Positions 14,386-27,500 of a DNA stretch of 64,000 bases are shown here, one piece after another. Positions within the stretch are counted from its first letter, which is position 1. Each line of letters begins with the position of its first letter. Below the pieces are notes generated by a model, which made no database searches, had not been told where the DNA came from, and saw nothing but the letters and a program-made list of their open reading frames with translations. The translations under genes and the position numbers were made by a program. Source of the stretch: Pilaira anomala (lineage: Eukaryota; Mucoromycota; Mucoromycetes; Mucorales; Mucoraceae); NCBI GenBank assembly GCA_025716855.1, contig JAIXMQ010000005.1:310001-374000 (forward strand), written 5' to 3'.

Positions 14386-14806
14386 TTATAAAGTGAGGGA
14401 ATCAGTAGTCGTAGTCGTTGGCTGCCAATGATTTTTAATAGGATGTGTCAAATCCAGTAATTGATGAATATCATGTAACATTTTGGTAGTAGCAAGAATA
14501 TCTAATTTCCTTTTTGTGCATGTAAAAAAAAAAAAGCCATTTTTTTTTTTTTTTTTTTTTTTATAAATACATGTTAAAATAAACTTACTTGTCTAACAAT
14601 TGATCCAATACTTTTTCAGTCTTTTGTAAAGAACTCTTTGTGGTCTTTGATAAAGAGTCTACTTGGGTAAATAATTTAGCAGTCTTTAGAGTTTCGTCAT
14701 GAACACTATTTGCAACTAAACTCTTTAAACAATGTTCCCAATCTTCATATACTTTTTCTGCTTTCAAATGACAATCTTGTTGATTCATACTTTCTTTAGT
14801 CATCAT
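14386..14806 (-). CDS. Small helical protein, function unknown
   Basis: Two minus-strand exons (14806-14589 and 14509-14386) give 113 residues. The sequence is mostly predicted amphipathic helix: AEKVYEDWEHCLKSLVA, then KTTKSSLQKTEKVLDQLLDK, then KLDILATTKMLHDIHQLLDL, and a Thr-rich C-terminus. Length and heptad-like spacing resemble small coiled-coil subunits of multi-protein complexes (kinetochore, Mediator or BLOC/BORC type), but I cannot assign a family. Alternative starts are Met at 14803 or 14788. It is transcribed divergently from the W2-domain gene, with 330 bp between the two start codons. Confidence 0.7.
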
Positions 14807-15136
14807 AGCACAAATAAAAAAAAAAAAAAAATAAATAGAATAAAAAAGAAAATAATGAGTCAGGAAAACCTAAGGATGACGTCGTCGTCGTAAACTAAGC
14901 AATTGATTTATCCGATTTATTTATTTTTCTATAATTTGTCACCTCTCTTTTTCATATTTATATCTCTTTTTTTTTTTTTTTCCTTTTTTTTTTTTCTTTT
15001 CTTTTTCAAACAAATTATGTTATTTTTAAACCAAACAGTTATTATTATTCAACTCGATACAATTATTATTTATTAATAACAAAAAAATCCAAACAACAAC
15101 TCTTTTTTTTTTTTTTTTTATCTCTCTCTTTTCAAC

Positions 15137-17052
15137 ATGGATTGCGGCTATACACAACGGAATCTTATTGATATACTTGACCCAACAGAAATGGAATATT
15201 ATTTAAATCATAAAAGTTTAGCACCACTTAGAAAAGTACCTGTTTGTATTGCTGCTGCAGTTTATAGAATGTCTGCAGGGAATTGCATGCCTTGTAAGTA
15301 ATAATAATAATAATAATAGTAATAATAATATAATAATGGTGTGTATTCATTTTATATATATATACACAAAAAGATACAGGAAATACAAACAATGATCAAA
15401 AATCATTTGGATTTAATGCATATCAAAGAAATGAATCACCATGGGACAGTTATAAAAAGAAACATAAATTAACAGACAATTCCAGCTGTTCCACATTAGA
15501 ATCCACATGTTCATCACGATCTGATTCTCCTGAGCCTTCTGTAAGCAAAACCAGAAGAAAACATTCAAAAAAAAAGTACCAAATGTTATGTCGTGAAATC
15601 CGTAAATTACGAGGAGAAAATGCGTTCTTAAGATCCAGTGTATCTGTATTAAAAAATGATTTACGGGATAGTACCATCAGTCGACAAAATGCTGATATCA
15701 TTCATCAACGTATCTTTCAAGAATATGATCAAAGACACAAGAGCTTAGAACAAGAAATATTAGATAAAAGTGATCAAGTACATCATTTAAAAGAACAAAT
15801 TGAAAGACTTCAATTACATTCTTTATCCAATGATTCTCATCGAAATGATGCTGTCAATCATCGATTTGGTTGTTATGATCAAACAGAAGAAGATAAAGAT
15901 ATCATGTCATGTCAACCTGTGCCACAAGAATCTGCTTTACCTGAATTGAAGATTAAAATGGATGAATTAAAAACAGATAAAGATTGTGGAGATGATTATT
16001 TCAGACGTAGACAGTTAGAAGAAGAAGATGATCATGATGATGACGAAGATGAAGATGACGAAGAAGAAGAAGAACAAAATGATCCAGAATTAGAATCTTT
16101 TGAAAAAGCAGCTTCTTCTTATATTCATCAAGCCATCATTGCAAAATTATCCTGTGCTCGTGTTCGACTGGATTTCGATGATTTAATCGTAAAGCATGAT
16201 CCATCGAACGATACAATCATGTCTGTCTTGGCAAACGCATTTGTTTATTGGCTTCATTTTCAATACACTAAACCCGAATTCAAATCCATTTCTGCTCAGC
16301 AATTCTTTACACTTCATGTTCAACCTGGTATTGACGATTTCTGGAAATCCATCTTACAATGTTATGGCCCAGATGATGATGCTCAAGTCTGTTTATTACA
16401 TCACATTGAAAATGCTTTAAAACGTTTGGATACCAAGGATTTATTAAATCATCTCAGTCGATTGCTTTACGTTTTAATTAAATATGAAGTCGTTGAAATC
16501 GATTCCGTCTTTACTTGGTATGCAAATCCTTTAATTCAAGATGAATTATCTACTCATGCTCGTGATGTTTGTAAGAATTTAATTGAATACCTTGATTCTA
16601 TTTCTGATGAAGAAGAAGAAGAAGAAGAAGAGGATGAAGAAGAAGAAGAAGAAGAGGAGGAAGAAGAAGAGGAGGAAGAAGAGGATGACGACGAAGAAGA
16701 AGAGGATGATGATGATGACGACGAATATGAATATACACATTCAACTATTCCCGAAGAAGATGATGAAGATGTTGGCTTTGTATTTGCTCATGATAATGAA
16801 GAAGACAAAGATGAAGACAACGATGAAAAATCATCCTTACGTGATAGTATAGAAGATTTTTTAACAAACAAAGAACGTAATCCATGCATTTGTCAATTTA
16901 ATTATGATAATGATACCAATGATTCACCTTTCCCTTCACATCCACCTTCACCTGCCTCAGGTAAACATGAATTACCAGAATGTTCATGCGATAGTACATA
17001 CTCCAATCCCGTAACAGAAAAAAAGAAGAAATCTGTTAGAATCCAAATGTAA
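15137..17052 (+). CDS. Coiled-coil protein with C-terminal W2 (eIF2B-epsilon/eIF5-type) domain and acidic tract
   Basis: Two exons (15137-15293 and 15374-17052) encode about 611 residues. Residues about 1-52 (start MDCGYTQRNLIDILDP) are not recognised. Residues about 95-205 are Ser-rich, then basic, then a long coiled coil (KKYQMLCREIRKLRGENAFLR onward). Residues about 300-462 match the W2/MIF4G-like HEAT fold found at the C-terminus of eIF2B-epsilon, eIF5 and BZW proteins, including LLYVLIKYEVVEIDSVFTWY, the counterpart of the eIF2B-epsilon segment that ends in a W-Y/W. An almost pure Glu/Asp run follows (about 464-505), then a Ser/Cys tail. W2 domains bind eIF2-beta, so a role in translation control is plausible. 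The combination with an N-terminal coiled coil is unusual, and no nucleotidyl-transferase domain is present, so this is not eIF2B-epsilon itself. Confidence 0.75.
15302..15337 (+). repeat. AAT microsatellite inside intron
   Basis: Imperfect AAT trinucleotide array within the 80-nt intron of the W2-domain gene. Confidence 0.7.
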
Positions 17053-18250
17053 ATATATAGTAAAAAAAAAAAAAAAAAATCTCCTTTTTCTCCTCCTTTT
17101 TTTTTTCCTTTCAAAAGCTATATGTATTATAATAATTTTTAAAATAAAAGGGTCTTTTTTTTTTATTACTATTAATTTCTGTCAGTGGAATGTCTTTTAA
17201 TACAATGGAACCCGTTTATTTATTTTTATTTTGAAACGATATTCTTGGCGGGTTTCTTTTTTTAATACATCTATATATAAAAAAGAGAGATTTCAGACTG
17301 TGCGTGTATATACAAATGCATACACAAAAAAAGAGAGCGTACGATACCTTTGGGCTTAAAATAATCAAACGCATCAATGTACATTAGCATCTCTCTTTGG
17401 GCTACGTGCCAATCCAATTTAAGGGGATATAACACAGGTTTTCATCAATTCTTTTTTTCTTGGCTTAATCAAGAAGTGTGATACAAGTTTTTTTTTTTAC
17501 CCTTGATTCTGAACTGTCATACTAATTACTGTCTTCCTGATTGTTGTTGTTAGCATTGGCGCGCTATAATTATGAAAAAATATGTGTATATATATTTGGT
17601 ATTTACATTTGAAATATCATTGGTGACCTTTTAAAGAAACATAGAGCGTAACAAAACCTTTTTTTTTTTTTTTTTTTTTTTTTACAAAAAACAACACATG
17701 CAACTCTTTTTCTCAAACTATAATTATTAAAAAGTTTTTATTGTCTTGTTAACAACATGATGACATTAAAAGAGCTCCCTTTTTCTTTTTTTTTTAGAAT
17801 GTCTCCACTCAATAAGGGGCGCTCATCATGCCCAACTCATTTGATTGGTAACAAAATCTGTAGTACGACATGACACAAAGGGCTTATAACAATGGAGGAG
17901 GGGGGGGGGGGGTTTAACAAGAAAGAACCTCAAAAATCATTATAATAAACAATCATACTACTCCTTTATGTACAATGATACTAAAGAACTTCTCACAGGC
18001 AAGTTTTTTTTTTTAATTAATATTGTTCATATACTTGGTAAAAAAGCGTCTCTTTCTTAAATGACGATGGTAATGAAGTCTCTTGGTTTTTTACCTTTTT
18101 TAGATGAAATTTTTTCCCGCTATAAAAAAACCTTGGCCAAAGTACTTCTTTATCAAAAAAAAAGAAAACTAATGAAGGTCAGTAAAAACGTAGCGTAATA
18201 TATAGGAGCTTTGTTACTGTAATTCAATAATAGTTTCAAAAAGCCTTGTT
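17053..18250. other. Intergenic, no gene recognised
   Basis: 3' flank of the W2-domain gene. It contains several long T runs (for example about 17660-17682) and a G tract near 17900. No protein-like frame was found. Confidence 0.4.
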
Positions 18251-19861
18251 TTAAAACTGGGTGAAAAAAGGAAAAAAAAAAAAAAATTGGGTGGGGGTGA
18301 TGAAGTTTCTCGTATTAGGAAATCGAGGTTGTTCGAGAGGTAAAAGCAGATGAACGATTCTATCGTTAAGAAAAGTTGTGGCGATTTCCTTATTAGATCT
18401 CAATAATCGTTTGGTAGATATTAAGCATGATATGATACCTAACTTATTTTTTAAGCCAGAACTACACCATGTTTGACCCATCTAATTGAAGATATGATGG
18501 TTCGTTTTGAGTAGTGTGTTTTGTTCTTTGAGGCCGAGAGAGGGGTGAACAATTCAATAAGTTCCTTAAATAAAACATGTTGTTGTTAAAACAGACCACA
18601 AGAATAGTTACCTCTCGTGACACAGCAATCAAGTTTCGAAAGCAGTTTATGTTTCGTAGTAACTTGTATTTATAATGATGTCTGTAAAAAAAAAAAACTA
18701 GTGATCAGCCTGACTAAATCGTGGGGTAGAAATCAGAAAACCCTGTCGTATTTTAGTACTTATGCATAATTATTATAAAGAACGTGAATATCACTTAGCA
18801 TTTAACAGTGAAACATAATATCTCAGAATGAACTAATTTTTTGAGTGACTCATTACACGCCACAAATTAAATCCCAAAAACAGATAGTTTAAAAAAGAGC
18901 AATATGTACAAGGGATCAATTCATATTTGATTACATATTTATTTTATTGTTTGATCTTGGGGGGGGGGGGGTTACTAGTAACCTTATTTTAGGTCAATTT
19001 ATATATATTCATTTGAGTATATAGAATAATAATAACATGTCTGTGGTAGAATCAAGCATATCGTAAACTGACAGTTTCTTTACTTCCATATGCGGATATG
19101 TAAGATGACTTGATGTTCTAATAATCTGATTAAACAAGGGTAACAATAGCTCTTGCAATGAGGAACATGATTGAAGAAATTGGACCATGTCTATATTTGT
19201 TTCTATAACAAGATCATCTACTGAGAGAGAGAGAGAACAGATCATATGTCCTATATATCCGAAAAAAAAAAAAAACTTAAAGACTGGTTTAGGATTCTTC
19301 ATTCATATCATTGAGAGAAAGAGAGAAGGATAATGACTGAATCTGTCTTTTTGAATTAACTATCAGAGAGACTACTCCTTCACGAATATCCCCTAATAAA
19401 CGTTCAACCTTTATAAAAAATCAACTTTTCATGTAGATTGACCTCCTATTTTTGCATGAAAAAAAAAAAATCATCGTGTAACAAAATCCTTTTTCTTTTT
19501 TTTTTTAAAAAAAAACAGAATGAAAAGCTTTACATGTTGCTGATATACCTATATTTTATACATCTCAGGTATTCTGATTGATTATATAAAAGAGTGAGAT
19601 GAGCAAAAGTGTATTTGTTATTATGTTTGAAGAGAGAAAGAGAGAGAGAGGTAACACAGCAGGACTAAAATAGTGTGACATTTTTTTAATATTCTCATCT
19701 TTGAAATAATAAATTATGTTCATAAATGTATGTAATAAGACCCTAATAACTCTAATCTCTTTTTGTTTTGCTTTATAATACATCCAAGTCCTTTTCTTTA
19801 TATGCACCAAATCTGTATCTATTGCTACCAACATATTATGAGCATTTACTTCTGAGTACAC
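18251..19861 (-). pseudogene. Possible spliced or decayed gene, product unknown
   Basis: Several minus-strand stretches read like protein and sit next to splice-like signals. One runs from 19861 (after an AG at 19862-19863): NMLVAIDTDLVHIKKRTW, then LLHTFMNIIYYFKDENIKK. One at about 19411-19330 follows ATAAAG: VERLLGDIREGVVSLIVN. One at about 19230-19012 follows CTCTCAG: DDLVIETNIDMVQFLQSC, SLQELLLPLFNQIIRTSS, VKKLSVYDMLDS. One at 18481-18290 begins MGQTWCSSGLKNKLG. I could not join them into one clean open model and did not recognise the family. It may be a real multi-exon gene, a relic, or chance. A TATA-like CCTATAAATAT stretch lies near 20000 on the opposite strand. Confidence 0.3.
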
Positions 19862-20506
19862 TAATTATGGCGAGAGAGAAAGGCAGATCTGTGCTCGAAC
19901 CAATAAAAATCAACGTTTTAAATATGTGGCAATTGTAAATAACTAACCCATTTTTATTTCTTTTTTAAAAATCGCGCGCGTCTGTTTTGGTGTGTAAGTC
20001 CTATAAATATAAACATATGTATTTTTTTTTTTTATATCATTGATTGTGTTATTTTTACACTGCCCCAGTATAATTTATGACAAAAGGTGGTAGAAGTGGT
20101 AATAGAAAGATGAATATCAATCAAAAAGACGTTTTTTTATTAAATAATGTATAAAAAGAGAAAGTAATGTATTTAAAGTGTGCACCTGTTTATTTTTTTT
20201 TTTTCAGTTGTTTTACAATCATCTTTTCTTTTTAATTTGAGTGGTGAGATCTATAATTTAAACTCAGTTACCTATAGAAAAAAAAAAGCGAACCAAGCGG
20301 GGAAAACAATGGTTTTTCTCTTTTTTGGGGAGAAAAAGAAAAACAAAAAAGTCATTGGTTTATTGTGAAAAGAGGAGTATCATTATTATTTTTAGGAGCA
20401 AAAAAGATACAACAAAGAAAAAGAAAAAAGACTTGTTAGACTTATTTACCACAAAAAAAAAAAAAAAGGGGGAAAGTTTTTGTCTTAGCAAAAGATACTG
20501 ACTTTT

Positions 20507-20546
<40 letters not shown>

Positions 20547-20634
20547 AAGACAATTTTTTTTTTCTTCCTTCTTCTTATCCTTGTTTCTTTTTCTTCTTTT
20601 TTTTTATAATAATAAATAATTAATAATCATCATC
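19862..20634. other. Intergenic / promoter side of the Cys-motif protein gene
   Basis: AT-rich, with a T run at about 20511-20539 and a pyrimidine-rich stretch just 5' of the ATG at 20635. No coding signal. Confidence 0.4.
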
Positions 20635-21664
20635 ATGGGCTTACGTAATGATTATAGAGTATCAACTATAGTTGTACTATGTAAAGATTGTGGAGAAGAT
20701 GTTGGATTATATCCAGCAAGACATGCATGTTCAAACGTCAAACGACCTCATTTACCAACACTTTGTTCAACAACGGATACACAATGGGATGATGTACCTG
20801 AACTTATTAAATCCGGTCCAACTTCGGCAACCGTAACAAGACAAGCTTCCGATAGTTCAATCGAAAGTGGTAAATGGAACTTTTTCCGTTCTTCTACTCA
20901 AACTGTCAAAGAACAACAAAAACCAAAAGAAGAAGAAGAAGGTTATTATAATATAAAAAATTCTTCTTCTTATCATGATTTCAAAAGAGATTCTTCAAAC
21001 AGCGGAAGAAAGTTATGGGGAAAAGTAAAAGAAAATGAGAAATGGAAAGAACTGATAGCCGAAAAGAGTAAGTTTTTTTTTTTAAAAAAAAAAAAATTAA
21101 TTATATATTTATATATTTACCTTCTCTCTTTCTCTTTAGAAGATGATACTACAAAACCAACTAAAAAGTTATGGTCTAGAATAATTCAAGTAACCATGTC
21201 AAACCCAATAGAAGATGCTGGACCAGGTAACTTCGGAAAAACCACAACACACACACAACACACACATATAAGGAGAAAGTCTAATTTAACATTATTATTT
21301 TTCAGAGTCAGATGACGAGGATTTCGAGGGAGAGACACACGTTTCAAGGATACTTCGAGAATACTATGAATCAAAGAATAAACCATTACCTACTTGGTTA
21401 TATGACGATACAACCACTCAACAATCACAAACAAAGCGTAAAAGTGCTCGTAGATTATGGCAACAAGATGATACAAAATCTTCTGCAAGAGAAAGAGAAA
21501 TTGAAGCCTTAAGAAATAATAGCTCAATATCTCGTACTCAAAGTGAACGTACTCTAATTAATCCAAAAATTCATACAACTAGATCTCCTATTAAAAGTTA
21601 TCTTGGAAATAGCAGTAATAATATACCTTCTTCTTCTTCTTATCAGCAACAAAATCGTTTTTAG
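20635..21664 (+). CDS. Cys-motif protein with Mso1-like (Sec1-binding) C-terminal segment
   Basis: Three exons (20635-21067, 21140-21226, 21306-21664) encode about 292 residues. The start has a short Cys/His cluster, VVLCKDCGEDVGLYPARHAC, that could hold zinc. Two copies of a K-L-W-(G/S)-(K/R)-(V/I) motif follow (RKLWGKVKENEKWKEL and KKLWSRIIQVTM). The region ETHVSRILREYYESKNKPLPTWL resembles the short segment of fungal Mso1-type proteins that contacts the SM protein Sec1 in exocytosis; this is remembered similarity, not a search result. The rest is Ser/Thr/Gln-rich and probably disordered. Intron 2 contains a CA-rich repeat (about 21243-21265). If the Mso1 reading is wrong the protein is simply unassigned. 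Confidence 0.7.
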
Positions 21665-21682
21665 ATCTTCTTCTTCATCATC

Positions 21683-21720
<38 letters not shown>

Positions 21721-21723
21721 TAA
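21683..21723 (+). repeat. AAT microsatellite in the 3' flank
   Basis: AAT array directly after the stop codon of the preceding gene, probably in its 3' UTR. Confidence 0.7.
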
Positions 21724-22306
21724 TTGTTTGTTTTAACATCATCTCATTTTCTTAATTGCATACATAAATGTAATCGTTGTACTACCAAAACATTTGTTTG
21801 TGCACAAAAAGGGGGGGGTGTCTTTCTTTTGCGTAATAGTTATATGGCCATACCCTTTTATCTACTTTTTGCCATAACAACAAAAAAAAAAAAAAAAAGT
21901 GCTGTCATAACAACAGCAAAAAAAAAAACTGCTGTCATAACAACGCCTCTTTTGATATGAATATGAACTCACATATTTATAAACAAAACTTTTTTCGGTC
22001 ACCGGTCTTTATCCTCTTTTGGATAAAAAAAAAAAGTATATATTATTACCTCCTTAAAATAAAAACCTTACCCAGAACACTTGGGCCCCTTCCTTAAAGA
22101 GTATATGGTCATCGTACATACACACACATTTACAGAAATAATAAACCATTATCTACAACATATTGAGCTTATTGTAGTAAAATGAATACACTCTAATGAT
22201 ACTTTTTTTTTTTTTGACGCGAAATAAATTGATATCCAGCCCATTAAAAAAAAAAAAGGGCATTACGTATAAAATCATTTTTTCTCTCTCTTTCCCAAAC
22301 AACAAC
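21724..22306. other. Intergenic region with small tandem duplication
   Basis: Contains repeated blocks of the form A-tract + GTGCTGTCATAACAACA (about 21860-21945, three imperfect copies) and a small hairpin-prone stretch (TTTATCC/GGATAAA near 22008-22028). No gene is seen; the ATG at 22307 follows. Confidence 0.4.
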
Positions 22307-22644
22307 ATGAATCAAGCACAATTAGAAAAAGCTTTAAATGAGTTACCACCTGCAACACTTATCACAGAGATACCTGAAATACAAAACTCTATTGCTCATC
22401 TATTAAAATCCAATCAAGAGATGCGTGAGTACGATCCAAACGACCCAGACTTGATTCAAGCTATAAAAGAAAACAAGGATTTAATCTCGAGAAAAGAAGA
22501 CCAAGTCGATCTAACTCTCAAGGTCATTCGTGAACGTATGGGACAAGCTGCTTGGAGAGAAATGGGAAGTAATGTTAAGGAATTTAGAGAGTTACATAAA
22601 CAAGAGTTGAAAGATAATAAACGAGAAGAAGAACAAGGTGTATT

Positions 22645-22651
<7 letters not shown>
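22307..22651 (+). CDS. Small coiled-coil protein, TMA17/ADC17-like
   Basis: Single exon of 114 residues starting at AACAACATG (22307). The sequence is helical: EIPEIQNSIAHLLKSNQEM, then YDPNDPDLIQAIKENKDLI, then RKEDQVDLTLKVIRERMG, and a Lys/Glu-rich tail. The pattern (a short helix with H-L-x-x-S-N-x-E, then a D-x-x-x-x-x-A-I-x-E-N helix) resembles the yeast TMA17/ADC17 group, small chaperones of proteasome base assembly. The assignment rests on pattern memory only. An upstream in-frame Met at 22196 would add an implausible Phe/Lys-rich stretch encoded by homopolymers and was rejected. A run of about 30 A lies right after the stop. Confidence 0.75.
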
Positions 22652-22679
<28 letters not shown>

Positions 22680-24522
22680 CTTTTTTGTAAGTGTTTTAAA
22701 AAGTGAGTGCTATATGTTTTTTTTTTAGTATTTAAATGGGTAGAATGGATGTAGTGTGGTTACTTAAGTCGAATTATCAGTAAAAATAAAAGTCTAACGT
22801 GGAGTATAAGATGAGCTTATGCTTATGAACCAATGTTACTGTAAACTTTAGATCAAGAGAAAAGACTGTAAGCTTTATAATTTTAATAGGGTGTTTCGTA
22901 TACTATGTACACAGAGGACAAGATTCCTTACAAGAAGTGGAGGAAGAGAAGAAGTAATACATATCCTTTTCATACCCATATATATCATTTTCTCTTAATA
23001 ATAAAAAATGTATATATGCTTCATCAAAATAAGCCTGATATTGTCATATAATAAAAACAGGTTTTTTTTTTTTTATCTGGGTAAACTATAATTTAATAAA
23101 AACCTTGCTCTTTTATATAAATGCAATTTGCATAAAATAAATTTTAGAGTAAGACAAACAGAACGAGAGGAAGAAAAAAAAAAAAATATTATACAGAAAA
23201 TAGAAGTTTAATGGCAAAGTACTAAATTAGGAAAAGCGTTATTACTTGTTAGCTTGAAAAAAATATATTTTTTTTACACGTGTGCTTATTAAAAAAAAGG
23301 TAGAAAAAAAGAGTATCTTTTTTTTATTTTAAGCGGTCACTTTATTAAGCTTTTTGTTGTGCTTTGAATGTTGTTTTCCGAGAAAATCTACTGTTTTAAG
23401 TAACTAGTCATTGTTTATGAAGCAATCAGATTATTATTATTATTATTCCGTCAAAAAGGGACGAATAAGTAGATTGGAAATAAAAGCTATTTTTCCCATA
23501 TTTAAACAGGTTTCACAACTTTATCCATATTCTAATAAGCTCAAGGTGTATGTTTTATTGTATTATATAGAGTTATTTTTTTTTAAACAATAACAAAAGT
23601 GTTTAATTGGTTAAAAAGTAGTTATGATTTTAATAGCATCCGAAGATATATATATATAGGTACACTAATTAATGCGTGTGTGTGTAAGTAGAAGCAAGAG
23701 ATCAGTCAGATAAAAAAAAAAGAAGGTGTGTGTGGGTTAATTGCAACGTATTGAATAATAATGGTTGAGTAACACTTGTATAAATAGTAATTCGCTTTAT
23801 ACTATTTATAATAATTAAAAAAAAAAAAAAAAAAAAAGAAGGGGGTGAAAAGGGTAAAGAAAAGGAGTTATGTGTGTCTGCACTTGGAATAATGAATATA
23901 CACATTTCTATCATAACCCGATCCGCGTTTTGTAATGCAAACACTGTCTTACTGTAGTGTGCTATTAAAAAGTTATTCAAAAATTGTTGTTGTAGTAATT
24001 AAAATATACAAAAGCGGGAAGTAATATGAACGGGTTCCAGACTAAAAAAAAAAAAAAAAAAAAAAAAAAAATAATATGTAATATTTAGTATCTCAGATTT
24101 ATATACCTTTTTTTTTTTATTTTTATAATCATTTTATTTACTTTCTTTTATAAAAAGATACTATGGGTTGATTCTCTCTCTTTGCTAAAAAGTTTAAAAA
24201 AAAAAAAGCGGTTTATAAAATATAAAATGCAATACCAATTTATTTATGTGTAACAAATACAAAAATAGATTCAATTATGACAAGACTTATTCTTAAATTA
24301 TCCCCGCCTATTTGTTAGAGAGAGAGAGAGAAAAAGAGAAAGGGGAAAAATACCTCTCTTTCTTTCTTTCTTTTTTTTTTTTTTTTTTTTTTTTCTCTTT
24401 CTTTTTCTCTCTTCTTTATTGTTTAGATATTTGTTTTTTTTTTTAAAAAAAAACCCTTTTACTTTCTTTTATATATAAAAAAAAAAACTCAAACATCAAA
24501 TAATCAATAACAACAAATAAAT
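22652..24522. other. 1.9 kb intergenic region, no gene recognised
   Basis: Contains many A/T homopolymers (A runs at about 22649-22677 and 24044-24070), a GT-rich run near 23675, and CT-rich runs at about 24316-24420. A TATA-like TATATATAAA stretch at about 24469-24480 lies about 45 bp upstream of the next ATG and is a plausible core promoter element. Confidence 0.45.
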
Positions 24523-27500
24523 ATGAAGTTGATCACCAACTTGGCTTCTTTATCTATTGCTGCTACTTTGGTACTTCAAAGTGGTAGCTTTGTAAGCGCC
24601 ACACCTTTATTTAATATACCAACAGCAGCTAGTCACGATAATGCTGCATCAGAAATGATGGGAGACTGTGAAAGTAAATAAAAAAAAAAGAAAGAAAAAA
24701 AAAAAACTCTTATTCAAATTATTTTATTTTTAGACTTTCGAATCACTTATCCAGCATCTTCTGGTAAATAATAATAACAATCCAAGTTTTTTTCTGTTGT
24801 CAAAAAAAAAAATACTAAAACAAATATACATGATAGGTCTTTCATTTGCAGAACAAACTGGACATATTGTAGCATGGTCAGCTCCTGCTGGTATGAAAAA
24901 AGTAAATATTACATTAGTTGATAATCTTTATGGAAGAAGTACTACCAATCTTGGTACTTTTGGTTAGTTCATTAATTTTTAATTTTTTTTTTTGTGCTTT
25001 TTTCTTAAAACTTTTTTTTTTTTCTCCTGTAAAATTATAGATGCAGAAAGTGGAGCAACAAATGAAATACCTTTACATCTCTATGGTAAACCTAGTGGAG
25101 ATTATCATTTCCATGTTTCTGGACAAGGTGATAATCAATTTTGTGAAACCGACTCTGTTTCTTTTAGAATTTATAAACGTGAAGATCAAGAAGTAGAAGA
25201 AGAAGAAGAAGAAGAAGAAGAACCCACTACACCTGAACCCACTACACCTAAACCTACTACAACCACAACAACCACAACCGCCACTCAATCTCCCACTACT
25301 GTCAATAAAACTCTTCCACCATTAAACGCTTCAGAAATTGAAAAAATCTTACAAGACATTCAAGCAAACGGTCAAAACACTACTACTTCACACGACAACG
25401 ACGCTAATTGGAACTCTGCACTCGACCAAGTCACGCGTATATCTAAATCCACATCAAATCAAGTCCATGACAACGACATTCAAAAAGAACCTGCCACTAC
25501 TTCTCAATCATTTAACCAATACATTGATAGTTTAGATCAAGATTATAAGAAATATATTGAAAAGAACAAAGAAACTGAAACTGTGGCTGTCACTCATAAA
25601 AATGATGTCAATAATAACTGGCAATCAGAAGATGTTCAACCCTCCGCCAGTACCCAACACCATCAAAATGATGTTGAATGGGTTTCCGATCATGATGATA
25701 CCCATGAAAATGTCGCTAGTGGATGGCAATCAGAAGAAGTTCAATTTGAACATAGCAATTATAACTGGGAAGATGATTCTCATTTAAATGAAATCGATAG
25801 CCATGAGAATGAGGCTTGGAATACAGAAGAAATTGACATTGATCATGCTGACAGCTATCATAGTAATGACGTTGAATGGGAAGAAACAAATGACCATTTC
25901 AATGACGTTGATTTATCCAATACCCAACACATTGATGGTTGGTCCACTGAAGACATTGATGTAGAACAAGAACAATCCCATTTAAACGCTTATGAATGGC
26001 AAGAAGATCATGAAAATGATGCGCATGATAATGCTGCTGATTGGGAAACAGAAGAAATCGCTTTAGACCATACCAACGATTATCATATCAATGATGTTGA
26101 ATGGCAAGAAACCACTACCAGCCATGAAAATAAATCAGAATGGCAATCTGAAGATGTTGTTCAAGCACATAACAATTATCATACCAATGATAATGAATGG
26201 GTCGCTAATGAAGGTCATGCCAATGCTGTTACGGATGAATGGCAATCGGAAGAAGTCGAATTCGAAGGTACTCATGCCAATGATGCTTTATGGGAATCCG
26301 ATGATCATATCAATGACGGTGAATGGCACGCCAATGATGTGGATGATAACGTTCATGATAACGCGGGTTGGGAAACTGAAGATATTGATATCGAACATGC
26401 TGATAGTTATCATAACAACGACGCTGAATGGGAATCCAATGAGCATCTGAACGATGCTGAATGGTCTTCCGCTCTTGACCATGAAAACGACTCTGAATGG
26501 CAATCTGAAGAACTTGATGTCAACACTATTCATGCTAACGATGCCCAATGGCAATCAGAAGAACAAAACCATCATCTCAACCATGCTGAATGGGTTTCTG
26601 TTGAAGAGAGTCACGAGAACGCCGCTCAATGGGAGTCTGAAGAAATTGAGTTTGAAGGTGTTCATGCGAACGATGCTTTATGGGAGTCGGAAGATGAACA
26701 TTCTAACGCTGCTGGTTGGGTCTCTGACGATACGACTACTCATGATAACGCTGCTGAATGGGTTTCTAGTGATAGTCACGATAACGCTGCTGAATGGCAA
26801 TCTGAGGAAGTTGAATTTGAAGGTATTCATGCAAACGACGCTTTATGGGAATCTGATGACCATGTCAACGATGGTGAATGGCACTCAAATGATGTCGATA
26901 GTCATGATAATGATCATGAATGGGAATCCCAAGATATCGCTGTAGAAGATGCTCACAAGAACAATATCGAGTGGGTCTCCAATGATGACGATGATGAAGA
27001 CACCCATCACAATGATACTGAATGGGTTTCCAATGATAGTCATGACAATGCCGCTAACGAATGGCAATCTGAAGATGTTGAATTTGAAGGTATTCATGCA
27101 AACGATGCCTTATGGGAATCTGATGACCACGTAAACGATGGTGAATGGCACTCTAACGGTGTCGATAGTCATGATAATGCTCATGAATGGGAAGCAGAAG
27201 AAGTGGATGCTGAAGAAACGCATAGCAATGGTTGGATGTCTAACGACGACGACAACGACGAAGAAGAAGAGCATCTTAATGCTGCTGCTTCTGGTTGGGT
27301 TTCTGAAGATGATAACCATTCCAATGCTGCTGCCTCTGGCTGGGTCTCTGAAGATGATAACCACACGAATGCTGCTGCCTCTGGTTGGGTCTCTGAAGAT
27401 GACAATCATACTAATGCCGCTGCCTCTGGTTGGGTATCTGAAGATATTCATTCCAACGCTCCTGAATGGGAATCCGATGACAGTACCACTACTACTGAGA

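Noticed and set aside
23702..23980. 92-codon minus-strand frame
   Set aside because: Phe/Ser-rich composition comes from A/T tracts; no homology or context.
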